NCBI GenBank assembly: GCA_015680685.1 | Contig: MNCI01014407.1 | Span: forward strand, 67,361 to 131,360 | Reading direction: 5' to 3' | Origin: Gnetum montanum | Lineage: Eukaryota > Streptophyta > Gnetopsida > Gnetales > Gnetaceae | Length of the DNA: 64,000 nt | Part shown: piece after piece, positions 44,125 to 55,850 of the stretch | Layout of the letters: every line of letters begins with the position of its first letter | How positions within the stretch are numbered: the stretch's first letter is position 1 | The notes under the pieces: model-generated | Database searches by the model: none | What the model saw: the letters and a program-made list of their open reading frames with translations, nothing else | Told to the model about the DNA's origin: nothing | Translations under genes and position numbers: made by a program

Positions 44125-44956
44125 TGATGAGTGGTGAGGTACCCCTACACTGAACCATACGAATATAAGCATTCACACATGATCTGGTTGAACTCCGCGG
44201 ACAGACTAGTTGTGGTATCTAGATAGTTACATGTTGATCGTAGTTCGTTGTCTTCCCACTTGGATTAGTATTCACTTATTATGTATGGTTTAGTCTAGAG
44301 TGAGGTGTATGATATAATTTCTAACACTAGGCTACTCCTAGAGACAATGAAAAATAATCTTGATTAATTAATAAGCAATAGAGAATGAAGTCTAAGCTAA
44401 CCTAAGTGCTATGAGCATCCATCCTTAATCATTCATATGCATCTTGGACCTCATGTACTACTTCTTGGATTACCAAGCACACATTACTTGAGCACTCCTA
44501 AATACGCTACTAGGTTACCAAGTAGTTACACTTTAATATTCGTGATTAAGTTGTACTCATTCTGCATTTAATAACAGGAATAGTAAATGACGATAAAGAA
44601 TTATTAACTAAGAAAATAATAAATAACAATAACATTTAAACAATTAAAAACTAAGTGAATGCTACAATGATGGAGTGATCTCGATCTTTATTGTTGGTCA
44701 TGTGCATGTCAAAGTACGTCACACTCGAATAAAGGTTCTGTACAATTATAATCATCACACTGCGAGCATGCACTAGGAAAAGAATTGAAAACTAACAGAA
44801 AGATCCTACTCTAACACTATCCCCCAATTCTACCTCTCTATGTGATATTTATAGGCAAGTATGGCAGAAATGACATCGGATATCCAACATCACCTATTGA
44901 CCATGATATCAGATCCACGATATCGAAGCCCCGATATTGCTTTTGACAACTCATCA
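44125..44956 (-). repeat. Element C 3' LTR
   Basis: 832 bp. Plus-strand edges are TGATGAGTGG and CAACTCATCA. TATAAATA on the minus strand is at 44846-44853. U3 on the minus strand holds three or more GATATC-like palindromes upstream of the TATA box. It agrees with its partner at about nine of ten bases by eye, mostly differing by transitions. Confidence 0.9.
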
Positions 44957-44972
44957 TACCCCTATGACTAAA
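44957..44972 (-). other. Element C terminal PPT
   Basis: The minus strand reads TTTAGTCATAGGGGTA directly before the LTR edge TGATGAGTTG. Confidence 0.65.
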
Positions 44973-45099
44973 TGAAAACTTGTTCTCAAGTTTTGTACAA
45001 AATTATAAAAGGTATGGGATTATTGACTGACAAAACAATCATTGCATTACAGTGGTGTTTTATTACAACAGAATGAAAACACATTTCAAGATGGAGCCA

Positions 45100-47929
45100 C
45101 TACATTGTGCCAAAAGGTGGTGGCTCTTCCACAATCTCCTTTTCTTTGCCTTTATCTCCTATTTTTAGAGGCTTGTGATGATGTAGCAATGACTGAAATT
45201 TCTCCTCCTCTGTTCTGGGATCATGCACAGTCCATGTAGATGATCTGATGTGTGAGGGGATTGGCACATCCCACAGACATGGCAGTTGTAGAAACATTTG
45301 ATTGGCTTTTACATACCAAGCTGCAAATTGTCATCTCTTCTCTTTAAATGCCTTGGCCTTATCTCTCAACTCTTCAACAAAGTGTCTGGCCAGGTCTGCA
45401 ACTACATCTTTCTATCCATGGTAGCTCACCTTAACTACCTCCAATTCTACAGTTACGATCGCTAGCTTGTCAAGAGCTACTTTGCGGTCAACAAACTCCT
45501 TTTCATACAACATGTATGTGGTGGCTACCTGCCTCTTAAGCTCATTACGTGGGCACCCTACTGTCAACATGGTGAAGTTGGTGTATTCAAGATTGGCCAA
45601 CTCTATGTACTCTTTCAGATCAGCAATCTATAGATCCCAGCTTTTAACCACCACCTGGTGAGCTAGGGCATATGTATCTAGGATGTTTCTCCAGTCAAAT
45701 CGTTGGGCCATAAAGGAATTGATTTGGCCCTTTGCCATCTAGATTTCTTTTTCAATGAATTCTTTATACATGCCCACCTAGTCATGAAAGTGCTCCTTGA
45801 GGTGCTCATGCTTTTTGGCCTCATTTTGCCATGCACTTATTTCAATGACCAATTTTTGTTAGATAGCCTGTACCTCCTACATAGAGAGGGATCAATTTTC
45901 TCAGGCGAGGTGACTCATCTCATGGTTGATCCACACCAACTACTCTCTTAGCTGGTGGACACTTTCTTCTAACAAATTCTTTTAATGCTCAATGGTGGTC
46001 AACTTATTATTCGCTGTAGTTAACTTCTTATTTTCTTCTTGTAGAGTAGTGAGGGCCTTGAGATGCACATGGGCTTGTGCTTCTATGGCAGAAGCATCCC
46101 ATACTGACTACTCTCTTTCCTGTGCTAGGGATTTATTCTCTTCTATCATCTGAGGCAATTGCTTAGTTCGGAAAGCCTCCATTATTTTGGGTAGGAACAA
46201 TGAAGATGGATCCCACCTTTTTGCCGTTAAGGTTGCAAGCTCTTGATGAAGCCTTTGGGCTTTCACTTCTGCATGATTGACCCTATGCTTGATGATGACA
46301 AGTTTTCCTTTGGTTGTAATCAATTTTAGACTATGCTACAGTGACATTGCTGGGGATGTCGAACAAGGAGGTCATGACTTGCCCTCTCTACAACAGTCTA
46401 TCCAACACATCCTCGTGTTCAGCCAGAGTCATGGTGAAACCAACTAATGCTTACGCATCCTGTGTGCTTGTGAGATCTATTGGTGGTACAATAGGGACAT
46501 TAAAGGATTCTTTAATGTGGTCCTTGATAACGTCTATTGCACTTGTCGCATCCTAGTGTTGCATGACTACAATTGTAGCCCCTTCACCAGTTTTGAGTAG
46601 TACTTGAAATGATGTGGTGTTCCTAGAGATTTGTTGTGACCAGTGGGCTTCTTTTCTAGACTGGAGTGAAACCTGCCCTATGGCAAGATTGGTAGACACC
46701 TTAGGTTGGATTGCATCATCAAGAACTCGAAAGAGGATTGACTCATCAGGTGTCCCCCAGCTGACAAGGTCTAAGATTCTTCGGAGATGACTAAGCGTAG
46801 GCCTATAATCATAAGTTGGTGACTGTTGCTGAGGTGGTTGAGATAGTGGCAGCAGCTGTTCAAACTGTAGTTTGTGGTTGGGTCCTGCTTCCTATTGCTA
46901 CTTGGCCTAGGCCAATTGATGCTTGATTTGTTCGATTTGTTGCTCCAGTTGGGCGATGAATCCCTACTTTGGTTGCTGCTCTTCTTGTTCTTCTTTCTCT
47001 CTAAGATATTTTCTTGGAGGCGTTGGTTCTAATAATTCTGCAAAAGAAGAATTTTGAGTCTTGCGAGATACATCATTGGTATAACCAGAGATTCCAACAC
47101 ATTGACATAGTTTCCGAATTAGATAGGGAGACAACAAAGTGAGCTTCCCTGTCTTCACCTCTTCAAACCACCACTTGATCTCCATGAAGTATAGTTGGGG
47201 GATGTTGGCTTGAAATTTTCCCATTAATATAGCACATCCCTAAGCCGCATAGGTGGATAGACAATTGAGCCCCTTCATTGGGAAGAAATGATACATCCCA
47301 ATTTTAAAATAGGTATGCTCTTCTAGGCTCAATCCATTGTATGACTTATTCTCGTCATCAAAATCACATTTCAACCATAGCTTATGACTCTTTGAATTAG
47401 GTCAGGTTGATAGAATTGGCAATTGCGCTTCAACGTTTGGAAAATTTAGGGGGTTCAATGATTGTCTTAATGGAATAAGAGACTATGACCCCACCAGTTC
47501 TTACCATGGTACCTTCTTCTCTACCATGCCAAAAAGAATAAGTCTCCCCAAGTACCATTCTACATTTTTGGACAAAATTGGCCAAAATGGAGATGCTTGC
47601 AACTGTGTCCTCATTAACTAAGGGGCGAACTCCATGAATAACCTGAAGTTCATTTCCATGATGACCGAGGCCAATGTGGGACATGCCTAAATGGCAGCAA
47701 GGCATTCTGGTGACAATGTGAGTCATTGTCCTTGCACTTGAGGTGCTGCATCTACCTATGTAGATTGAGCTTCGACAAGGACTTTTGCAGGGGCTTCTTA
47801 ATGGATGCTGAATGACTATGCCTCCTACTCAATTGGTGGCCCTTGCTAGCCAATTCGACCTCAGTTTCCTTGAGGGTGTTTGGTCAGTCCATGTGATGGA
47901 TCGCCTTCGGTTGCTTGTTTGGGGGCCAT
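45100..47929 (-). pseudogene. Element C ORF3
   Basis: About 940 codons, broken. It begins MAPKQATEG at 47929 directly after TGTAATTGTAG. Recognisable pieces are LGETYSFWHG (near 47545), IPQLYFMEIKWWFEEV with LLSPYLIRKLCQ (47224-47090), a coiled-coil middle (for example 46323-46108), NELKRQVATTYMLYEKEF (45570-45510, matching LEKQVATSYSLYEGEF in B), and a C-terminus LPCLWDVPIPSHI ... VHDPRTEEEKF (45297-45190). That ORF3 was kept in a copy that lost the whole of pol suggests a role in cis or a strong benefit to its own RNA, though chance is possible. Confidence 0.75.
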
Positions 47930-49940
47930 CTACAATTACATAAAACATTCAGTTTCCTTGTATTGATCATGTTACTCATCTATACCTTAGTTAACCTTTA
48001 GTGTACGTTATAGCCATGTTAGATTGTAGAGTTAAGTCCATACTTTTTTTTTTCCAAAATGGCCTAATAGGATAGTTAAGGCACTTAGGGATATGTAAAA
48101 GGTATCTTTGGCATGGTGGACAATGTTTATTTACTTATTTAACTTTGCTATCATGCAGTGTATTCATTGTTTACCCTTAGAATACCTTTTGGTGATAGCG
48201 ATTTTCGAAGAAAAAATGTGACGTTAGGTGAACACAACAACACACCCCCACCCCCCACCCCCCCAAACGATTGAGGTAGACACTCCAGGGATAGACAGGT
48301 GCAAATGACACAAAAAACAGAGTGCAAACGAGTGAAATATCGTGTGTGGATGAAGAGTGTTTAGAGCTTAAATTGCCAGACAGAAAAAATTGCAAAAACT
48401 CCCCTTTCATTGTGATGGGAAAATGAAATTGGAAGTGTAGCTAAGAGTCATATTTATAGATTATATGGCCTTGATATTGGGTACTCGACATCGAGGAGTG
48501 CCTAGAAGAATGCTCAACCAACAATTTGATAAAGGGAGAATAATTCAAGGGTAGGAATACAAGGGTTTGAGGTACTAAGACATTTAAAGCCTGGGAATTG
48601 CATCAAAATAATGCTAGGGAAAGGAATAATGCACAAAAGTGAAGAGGGTATATAGTTAGGGAAAGGTGGAATGATAGGCATTAAGGCACGGTGGAAGGTG
48701 CATAAGAATGTTGGGATTTAAAATGATGATAAAGAAAAAGAATATTATAGCAATGCAGTACTGGTAGGGTATAAAATGATGTGATGATGGTGTGCAATGA
48801 GTGCAGATCAAAAAAGCTACGCAAGTGGGTTCTCCCAAAGCAAGTTCCTACCTATCATGCCCTTACATAACCACACCTTAAAATATCCATAGGCATGAAA
48901 AGGGTTAAATGTAATCCACACCAGTTCCACAAAACACACACATGTAGATACCACCATGATGAGGTATGAGTTCAATGCTACACAAGACACAAGTTACAAA
49001 TATATGAATAGCAAGATGAGGTGAATTGTAGAAGGGATTATAGAGATCAGGACGTAACGTAACTAACCTAGGGCACAATGAATCTTGAGTGTAGGGTGTG
49101 ATCAATGTGTCATTAGCCTGTCGTTCCAAAATCAAGACCAAGCCCAGTCCTCCGATTAGTAACATTGCATTGTTTCATCCATTGATGGACAATCAGAAGA
49201 GCACCATGACAGCAAGGCATACAATCACTTGGTGTTTTGTCCAAGGGAGGAGTGATTTGGAATTTCTCTGTGGCCCATTTTTCTTGATCTTTTTTTTTGT
49301 GTTTTCCTTTTTCTTTTTCTTTTCTTTGCTTTTCTTTTCTAGTTGCTTTAGCACTTGTCTTTCCCAAAAGTGATCTAGAAAAGCCGCCAACCTTCAGGAA
49401 TGGATGCATGTCTTTCTAATGGGACCCCTGAAATAGCATTGAGTTTCTATATTGAGTGCCTTTATTACTTTTACTCTCATTTTTCATTAGATCTACAAAG
49501 ATCTTAGTATAACCAAGCTACATGATAACTCCTACAGATGTCACCAAAGAGAATCCATAAGTCCCCTTGATGTCACACCCTGGCTATTTCCTCTTAGTCC
49601 ATCATTTTTCGCTCTAGGCATAATGAGCACAAAATTACTTTTAAGTTTTCATGATGACAAGAATATCATCGTACCCAAAGTAGAACCTCTTATTAACAGA
49701 ATGGTTGGGTGGATGTGGTGGGCTCATTGTCCAAATAATTAGTCACCTAAGACTTGATAGCATAGAACAACACCTCAACCAACGAGTCACATGAGTGTTT
49801 TATTTATAGATGAGATTACCAATGAAAAAGATAAAATAACAAATATAAAGAGAAAACAACAAATTGAAAGATGAAGAACTAGAAAAAAAATTGTAGAATT
49901 AAAGAAAAGTAAAAACATTTCCTAATTCTGCTTGTTAGAA
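47930..49940 (-). other. Element C untranslated segment in place of pol
   Basis: No coding trace of pol. A Lys/Glu-rich minus-strand frame at 49409-49113 comes from a T/C-rich simple run on the plus strand (49289-49340) and is not a gene. The internal PPT-like tract is at 48245-48280. Length and content match the spacer between pol and ORF3 in D, so the deletion probably ran from the end of gag to the end of pol. Confidence 0.55.
48245..48280 (-). other. Element C internal PPT-like tract
   Basis: The minus strand reads TCTACCTCAATCGTTT followed by three G-runs separated by T. It lies about 315 nt upstream of the ORF3 start, the same place as in B and D. Confidence 0.6.
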
Positions 49941-49949
49941 TGGAGCATA

Positions 49950-51961
49950 TCCTCCATAACTAGAATTTTGAGCATGGTTTGAATTAATAAATGGAAAGTG
50001 TAGATTCATGCATGTGGGAAATATTGGAGTCTAGTCATATCAAAACCACTATGTGTCTTTTGATGTGGTGGCAGGAATGTGGCCAAATTGGGGTTCACAC
50101 ACTTGATTTACGTAGACATAGTGGGGAAAATTATAAGATGTGGTTAAGTGATAAGGAGTTGACCCACTATGGCACTCGTGACTGTAAGATGGTATGCAAG
50201 GATTGATATGTATCCTCCTATGTCTATATTCATTAGGCTACATGGTGGTTGGGGTATTGATTGGTGGCCTTGATAAGGTAATAGGAGAAATTGAGTTTGA
50301 AAGGGAAGGTGCATCACAGTGTTGGGCTTGTGCTGAATTGGTGGATGTAGTGGTTTTAGAACTATGCTATCTCTTCCTTTGGTCATATCTAAAGAAAAGA
50401 CACTTCCAATGTTGTGGAGGACCTCCACTACTAGTGACGGTAGCAACACAAGTAACATTTGTGGGTTGGTGCTATGGTGCAAAACCTTCTGGCAAAACTG
50501 GTGGTAATGTAGAAGGAGGTGAAGGATGAGAATATAGAGGTTGAGGAGAAGTGTAAGGCACATGAGGTGTTGATTTTTTTAGAGAGGACATGGGTGGATA
50601 GTACTCAGGAGAATGATAATGATGAGGTAAAGTAGAGGATATTGATCTAGTTGGAGAAATAGGGTGTTGAACATAATAAATTTTTGGCATTGGGACATAC
50701 AAAGGGTATGGTTTGTTTGGTGGTGGCCTCCCCCATGACTAGGGATTTTTCCACTGTGGTTGAACCTGGTACTTTTGTATGAAATATGGATGTAGCATTC
50801 CTCCCCAATGCTCACATAAATGTGACAAGATGGGGCATTGGCCCTTGGGATGATCATACATGCAAATGTCACATTGATACGAGTAAATTGTAGTTGAGTT
50901 CTTATCCTTATTTCTTCAAGCCTTCTTTTCAATTGTCTAGTGGTGATCTGTCATATTTCCTGGTTCATCATGGTTCTATCTCTAATAATGTTGGCATATT
51001 TTCCACATTTTTCATGTACTCATTCCATCATCTTATTGATCTTTGCCTCAATTTCATCTAGTGATTGTAGTATTGACAAAGATGATTCCACCTCCTCAAG
51101 GTCAGTTGATTTCTCCTCTTTATGATTATGGACCTTTATTACTTCAAGGGTTTGGTATTGTTAAGATTTTTCAACATTCTCCCATTTGGCTATTTCTCCT
51201 TCTTCTTTTGCTACCCGCTTAATAAGCTCTTCAAATGATGGGTTTGTACTTCATATAGTTGACCTGAGGCATACATCCCTAGGGTCTCCCTTGTTTCATT
51301 ACAAATCCCATCCATGATGTGATACATTAGCCTTTCCTCGGAGAATCCATGGCCTGGGCATTTGTTTAACAAAGACTAATATCTTTCTAAGGCCATGTAC
51401 AAGGGTTCATGTTGTGTTTGTTTCCACTCTTAGATTTGTTTCCTCAAGGCTGACACTCTTGCATAGGTTTGGTATCTTTTAGTGAAGAGTTTCACCATTG
51501 TTAGCCAATGTTAAATTGATTTTAATTTTAAGGACCTATACCATACTTTTGCTTGGCCAACGAGTGTCGTCAGGAAGAGCTTAAGTTTTTGCCACCCATT
51601 ATCAATATTGTTCCATACATAGGCATCATGGAAGGCTTGTAAATGATGTTGCAGATCTAAATCATAGGCTCCTAAAAACTTAGGGAAGTTCTTTAAATCA
51701 AGCTTGGGTAGATGAATTTCCTTACGATTCTTGTAGGAGATTTGAACAGCCTCTTGTATATGCATTAGGCCCTTAGTGGCTAGTAGGGGTTCATCGTCAC
51801 TAGGTAGGTTATGATTTCGTGAGTTGGGATGATGTTGTCTTTAGTTAGGTAAATAAGAGATCCCTGCATAAGATTGAGTACTCCAAACTTTGTCTTCATC
51901 ATTATATAATTCGTTGGTTCTTACTAGTTGTTATGTTACCATAATCTTGTGAGAGAGACAT
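49950..51961 (-). pseudogene. Element C Gag
   Basis: Reads DDEPLLAT (near 51790) and PKFLGAYDLDLQHHLQAF, then a capsid core with AKVWYRSLKLKSI (51765-51511). A zinc knuckle CDICMYDHPKGQC (C-x2-C-x3-H-x4-C) lies near 50870-50830. A Tyr/Pro/Ser-rich tail follows (about 50700-50480, with HHYHSPEYYPPM). It has many stops. Its N-terminus is shorter than in B and D. It is diverged from B and D but has the same order. Confidence 0.7.
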
Positions 51962-52076
51962 TGTTGTGATTTATGTGTGACTTATCTGCAAGTACTTTTT
52001 TTTTTTGAAAGATATATCATCAAGGCTTCATTACAGCGATCTTGGATGATGCAACTAATCTAAATAACTAGCACTA

Positions 52077-52094
52077 TCCTTGACAACGACACTA
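52077..52094 (-). other. Element C primer-binding site, tRNA-Asp type
   Basis: The minus strand reads TAGTGTCGTTGTCAAGGA one base after the LTR. Compared with TGGCGCCGTTGCCGGGGA all six differences are G-to-A or C-to-T. Confidence 0.75.
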
Positions 52095-52095
52095 A

Positions 52096-52943
52096 TCATG
52101 AGTGGCGAGGTACCCCTACACTCAACCATATGAATATGAGCATTCACACATGATCTAGTTGAACTTTGTAGATGGACTAGTTGTGGTATTTAGATAGTTA
52201 CACGTTGATCGTAGTTCATTGTCTTCCCACCTAGATTAGTATTTGCTTATCATGTATGGTTTAGTCTAGAGTGAGGTGTATGATATGATTTTTAACACTA
52301 GGCTACTCTTAGAGGTAATGGAAAATAATCTTGATTAACTAATAAGCAATAGGGACTAAAGTCTATGTTAGCCTAAGTGTGATGAGCATCTGTCCTTAAT
52401 CATCTGTACACATCTTGGACCTCATGTACTACTTCTAGGATTACCAAGCACATGTTATTTGAGCACTCCTAAATACGCTACTGGGTTACCAAGTAGTTAC
52501 ACTTCAATGTTCATGATTAAGTTATACTCATTTCACATTTAATAACAAGAATAGTAAATGATGTTAAACAAATATTAACTAGGAAAACAATAAATATCAA
52601 TAACATTTAAATAATTAAAAACTAAGTGAATGTTGCAATGATGGAGTAATCTCAATCTTTATTGCCAGTCATGTACATGTCCAAGTATGTCACACTTGAA
52701 TAAAGGTTCCATACAATTACAATCATTACACTATGGGCATGCACTGGAGAAAGAATTAAAAATTGATAGAAAGATACTACTCTAACACTATCCCCTCCCC
52801 TTCTACCTCTCTATGTGATATTTATAGGCAAGTATGGCAAAAATGACATTGGTTATCTGACATCACCTACTGACCGCGATATTGGATCCACAATATCAAA
52901 TCTGTGATATTGGAGCCTTGATATCAGTTCTAACAACTCATCA
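52096..52943 (-). repeat. Element C 5' LTR
   Basis: 848 bp, partner of 44125-44956. Its PBS-side edge reads TCATGA instead of TGATGA on the plus strand. TATAAATA on the minus strand is at 52819-52826. Confidence 0.9.
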
Positions 52944-52948
52944 ACATT
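52944..52948. repeat. Element C right target duplication
   Basis: ACATT, identical to 44120-44124. Removing C and one copy rejoins the D LTR. Confidence 0.9.
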
Positions 52949-53438
52949 AATGAGGCAATTAAGAGAGATGGAATACACAAAAAAGTATGAACACTTTGAG
53001 CATAACATGTATTTGCTTGGTAATCCCAGTAGCATTATTGCTTGGTACACCCAGTAGCATAGCACTTGGTCGCCCAGTAGTGTATACGTGGGTTTAAGAC
53101 ATGTATAGAAAGTGGGAGAAAATTCTTATGTTAGGATTAGTTAAATGATTAGTTAACTATTTAATTTAGATTAGTTAATTAAGTCCCTTTTTATCTACAA
53201 TTTAAGCACCCAACTATAAAACATAAAAATGATAAAAGTTGAATGCCTCAGTTACACTTAACCATACCAATGAATGTCACAAGTGTAACTGGGAAGCCAA
53301 CGATTGACCTTAAGGCTAGATTCACTTCCTAAGGGGCTAGTGCACTAGAAATGGTAAAGTTCATGGAATTTGACAAGATCACAGGCGAACGCTTTGTGAT
53401 TTGTATGGTTAGGCATAGGGGTACCTCATCACTCATCA
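52949..53438 (+). repeat. Element D 5' LTR, second part
   Basis: Continues the LTR interrupted at 44124, giving about 939 bp in total. It ends GGTACCTCATCACTCATCA, the family 3' edge. The sequence parallels 15060-15562 in element A, including the GGTAATCCC and ACATAAAAAT blocks. Confidence 0.85.
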
Positions 53439-53439
53439 T

Positions 53440-53457
53440 TAGTGCCATTACCAAGGA
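53440..53457 (+). other. Element D primer-binding site, tRNA-Asp type
   Basis: TAGTGCCATTACCAAGGA one base after the LTR. It differs from TGGCGCCGTTGCCGGGGA at six places, all transitions of the G-to-A or C-to-T kind. Confidence 0.75.
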
Positions 53458-53593
53458 CTTTGTTTGTGGAACATGTGCTATTTAAGTCTAAGAGAATACT
53501 ATTAATATCATTGTACGAACCTCAAGGTCAATATCATTCCCACTATACATAGAATTATAAAAGCACATTAACAATTTTATCTTATTTTGCAAA

Positions 53594-55850
53594 ATGTCTT
53601 CTTCTTCTCAAAAATATGATGATACTAAACCACTAGTCCCACAAGAATGCAAGGTGATATACACTCATCCAGATGAGTTTGTGTCAAACTTCACCTTCAT
53701 CCTACATTAGGATGAACAAATGTGATGGCATGATATTGAGGGCAACATCATCTTACCTCCCAATAAATCTATGATTGGGACACTATTCAAAACCCTTAAG
53801 AAGTTGGGCATAGAAGATCTTCATAAAGAATACATTGTGGATGGATATGACATTCAAAATTTCTGTCCCATTGAAACACAATGTAAATGAGATCAACATC
53901 AAGAGAAACTCCATGAAGCTACAAAGGGAAAGCATTACACCAATCCCTTATTTTTACTAAATCAAGATGACAATGAGGATCCTCCCTTGGAAGGTTCTCA
54001 ACATGAAGTTTCTCCACTCCTTGCTACTAATGGTGAGGGTGTGAGCATAACCTTGTGATTAACTATTCACAAATTGGGTTCACGAAAGAGTGATAGCCAA
54101 GGTAGGGACTCGAGTAAACATTACAATAACAAGGAATCTAAGGATGACAATCATAATAAATGTAATAGTGGTGGTGAACATCACGGTGGTAGTGGCGATC
54201 CACCTTCCTCTTCATCTAATTCTGAACATTCCTCTTCATCTAATAGTTCTCATGGAAGCCATTGTCAAAACAACAGTGATGAAGGTGATCAACAAGATAA
54301 CAATGATTGTGAAGGCCACCAAAACCAAAGGGGTGGCTGAAACCATCATCAATGTTAGCAACATAGTGATGATGATGAACCTTTATTGGTGACTTGAAGT
54401 ATGCTCAATATTGTGAAGGTAGTAGAAATCCCAACTAGGCATATGAAGGATAGCCAGATCAAGTACCTAGATATGAAAAATATTCCAAGATTTGAGGGGG
54501 ATATAATTTTGATCCACAGACACATCTACAAGCTTTCCAAGATGCTTGCGCCTTACAAAACATAGAGAATGAGTGGCAGAAACTCAAATGTTTCCCAAGG
54601 ATACTCATTAAGGAAGTTGAAAGTTGGTACTAGTTCTTAGAGTTGAAATCTATCCACAAATGGAGTACCATGTTAGAACTATTTAATGATAAATACCAAA
54701 TATATTCTAGCGTGTCTAATCTGAAAAGGAAAATCCAAGGTTGGAAACAAGGAGCACATAAACCCTTGGATGCTACCATGGGCTACTACTATTCACTCTT
54801 ACATCAATGCCTTCACCATGGTTATTCTCAGAGGAAACAACTTCACCACATCATAGATGGGCTTAGAGCAGAAATAAGAAGAACCCTTGGGGTGCATGCC
54901 CAAGGAAGGTTGTCTAAAATGAGAGCTCATCAGATCCAAAGGTTGATTAAGCAAGTAGCAAAAGAAGAAGGTGAGCTACAAAAAAGGAAAAGTGCTAAAG
55001 AGTATAATAGGAATCCATCCATTAGAAAATGAGAGGTTTGATTTTGTGATGAGGAGGAGTCATCACTAGATGAGGTGGTGAATAGAAAAACCTTGCCTAT
55101 TCAAAAATTTGTTTCTAACATTTCAGCCAAGGTTGAAAAGTTATGGGACTCTTTAGATTAAAAGTTTCAAACTACTTTAAAGATTGCTGAAGAATCCAAA
55201 GAACAAAATAGTGATCATAATCATAGGAGTTGAAAAGAAGCTAAATGTGTCTACCAAAGAGGTAAGGACAAAGTTGTTGTAGTAGAGGAAGTTGTGGATT
55301 TTGAATCTAATGATAAAACTAAATATGACATATGCCAATATGAACATCCAAAGGGATGTTTCCCTATGGTGTCACACTTACAAGAGTCTAGAGTGTATGC
55401 ATTGAATCCTTGCTTGGCATGTAGGCAATCTCCAAGATGATTACCTTACCCTCAAGGCAATCCAAGGTAGTTCCACCAACAACAACATGCTTACTACCCA
55501 AGTGGAACTCCTTCACAACTTTATGAACAATAAAAACAATGGTACCATCAACAATTGTGGAGAATGCCATCGCCAAGGTAATAGTATCCTTATAGGCAAC
55601 TAGATCCATATGAGTACTATGTTCAGCAACCCATCTCTCCTAGAAGCTTTGCAAGTCATGCATCATTCTAGCATCACTATTACCCTCTAGAGTACCACTA
55701 AACACATTCATCATCTATTCGAGGGGAAAACCCATATCTCTATCCTTATCATCCTCCACATCCCTCTACACATACACCTCCATCTTCAACCCAGTTACCT
55801 CCTACTTCATTTATGTAGGGAGAGATTTCTCCATAGCTATAACAACAAAA
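53594..55850 (+). pseudogene. Element D Gag
   Basis: Starts MSSSSQKYDD at 53594 and continues VPQECKVIYTHPDEF. A Ser/His/Asn-rich middle is at 54074-54340. The capsid core is about 54430-54800 (KNIPRFEG, FNDKYQIYSS). A basic helix follows (VAKEEGELQKRKSAKEYN), then the knuckle (Y)DICQYEHPKGC near 55325 with its first Cys lost, and a Gln/Tyr/Pro-rich tail (55470-55650). About a dozen stops occur. Spacing to the PBS (140 nt) is normal for a leader. Confidence 0.8.

Larger units (their letters stand above)
44125..52943 (-). mobile_element. Element C: pol-less gypsy copy nested in D
   Basis: An 8.8-kb minus-strand element with LTRs of 832 and 848 bp and an exact 5-bp ACATT target duplication. 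From its 5' LTR (52096-52943) it has a PBS (52077-52094), gag (51961 to about 49950), about 2 kb of non-coding DNA with an internal PPT, ORF3 (47929-45100), a terminal PPT and the 3' LTR (44125-44956). No protease, RT, RNase H or integrase remains, so it must have moved with enzymes from a relative such as B or D. It is younger than D, into which it inserted. Confidence 0.9.

Noticed and set aside
49113-49409. Lys/Glu-rich minus-strand ORF as a nuclear protein
   Set aside because: It is the translation of a T/C simple-sequence run on the other strand.
54074-54340. Ser/His/Asn-rich 88-codon ORF as a separate small gene
   Set aside because: It is the low-complexity middle of the element D Gag, bounded by decay stops.
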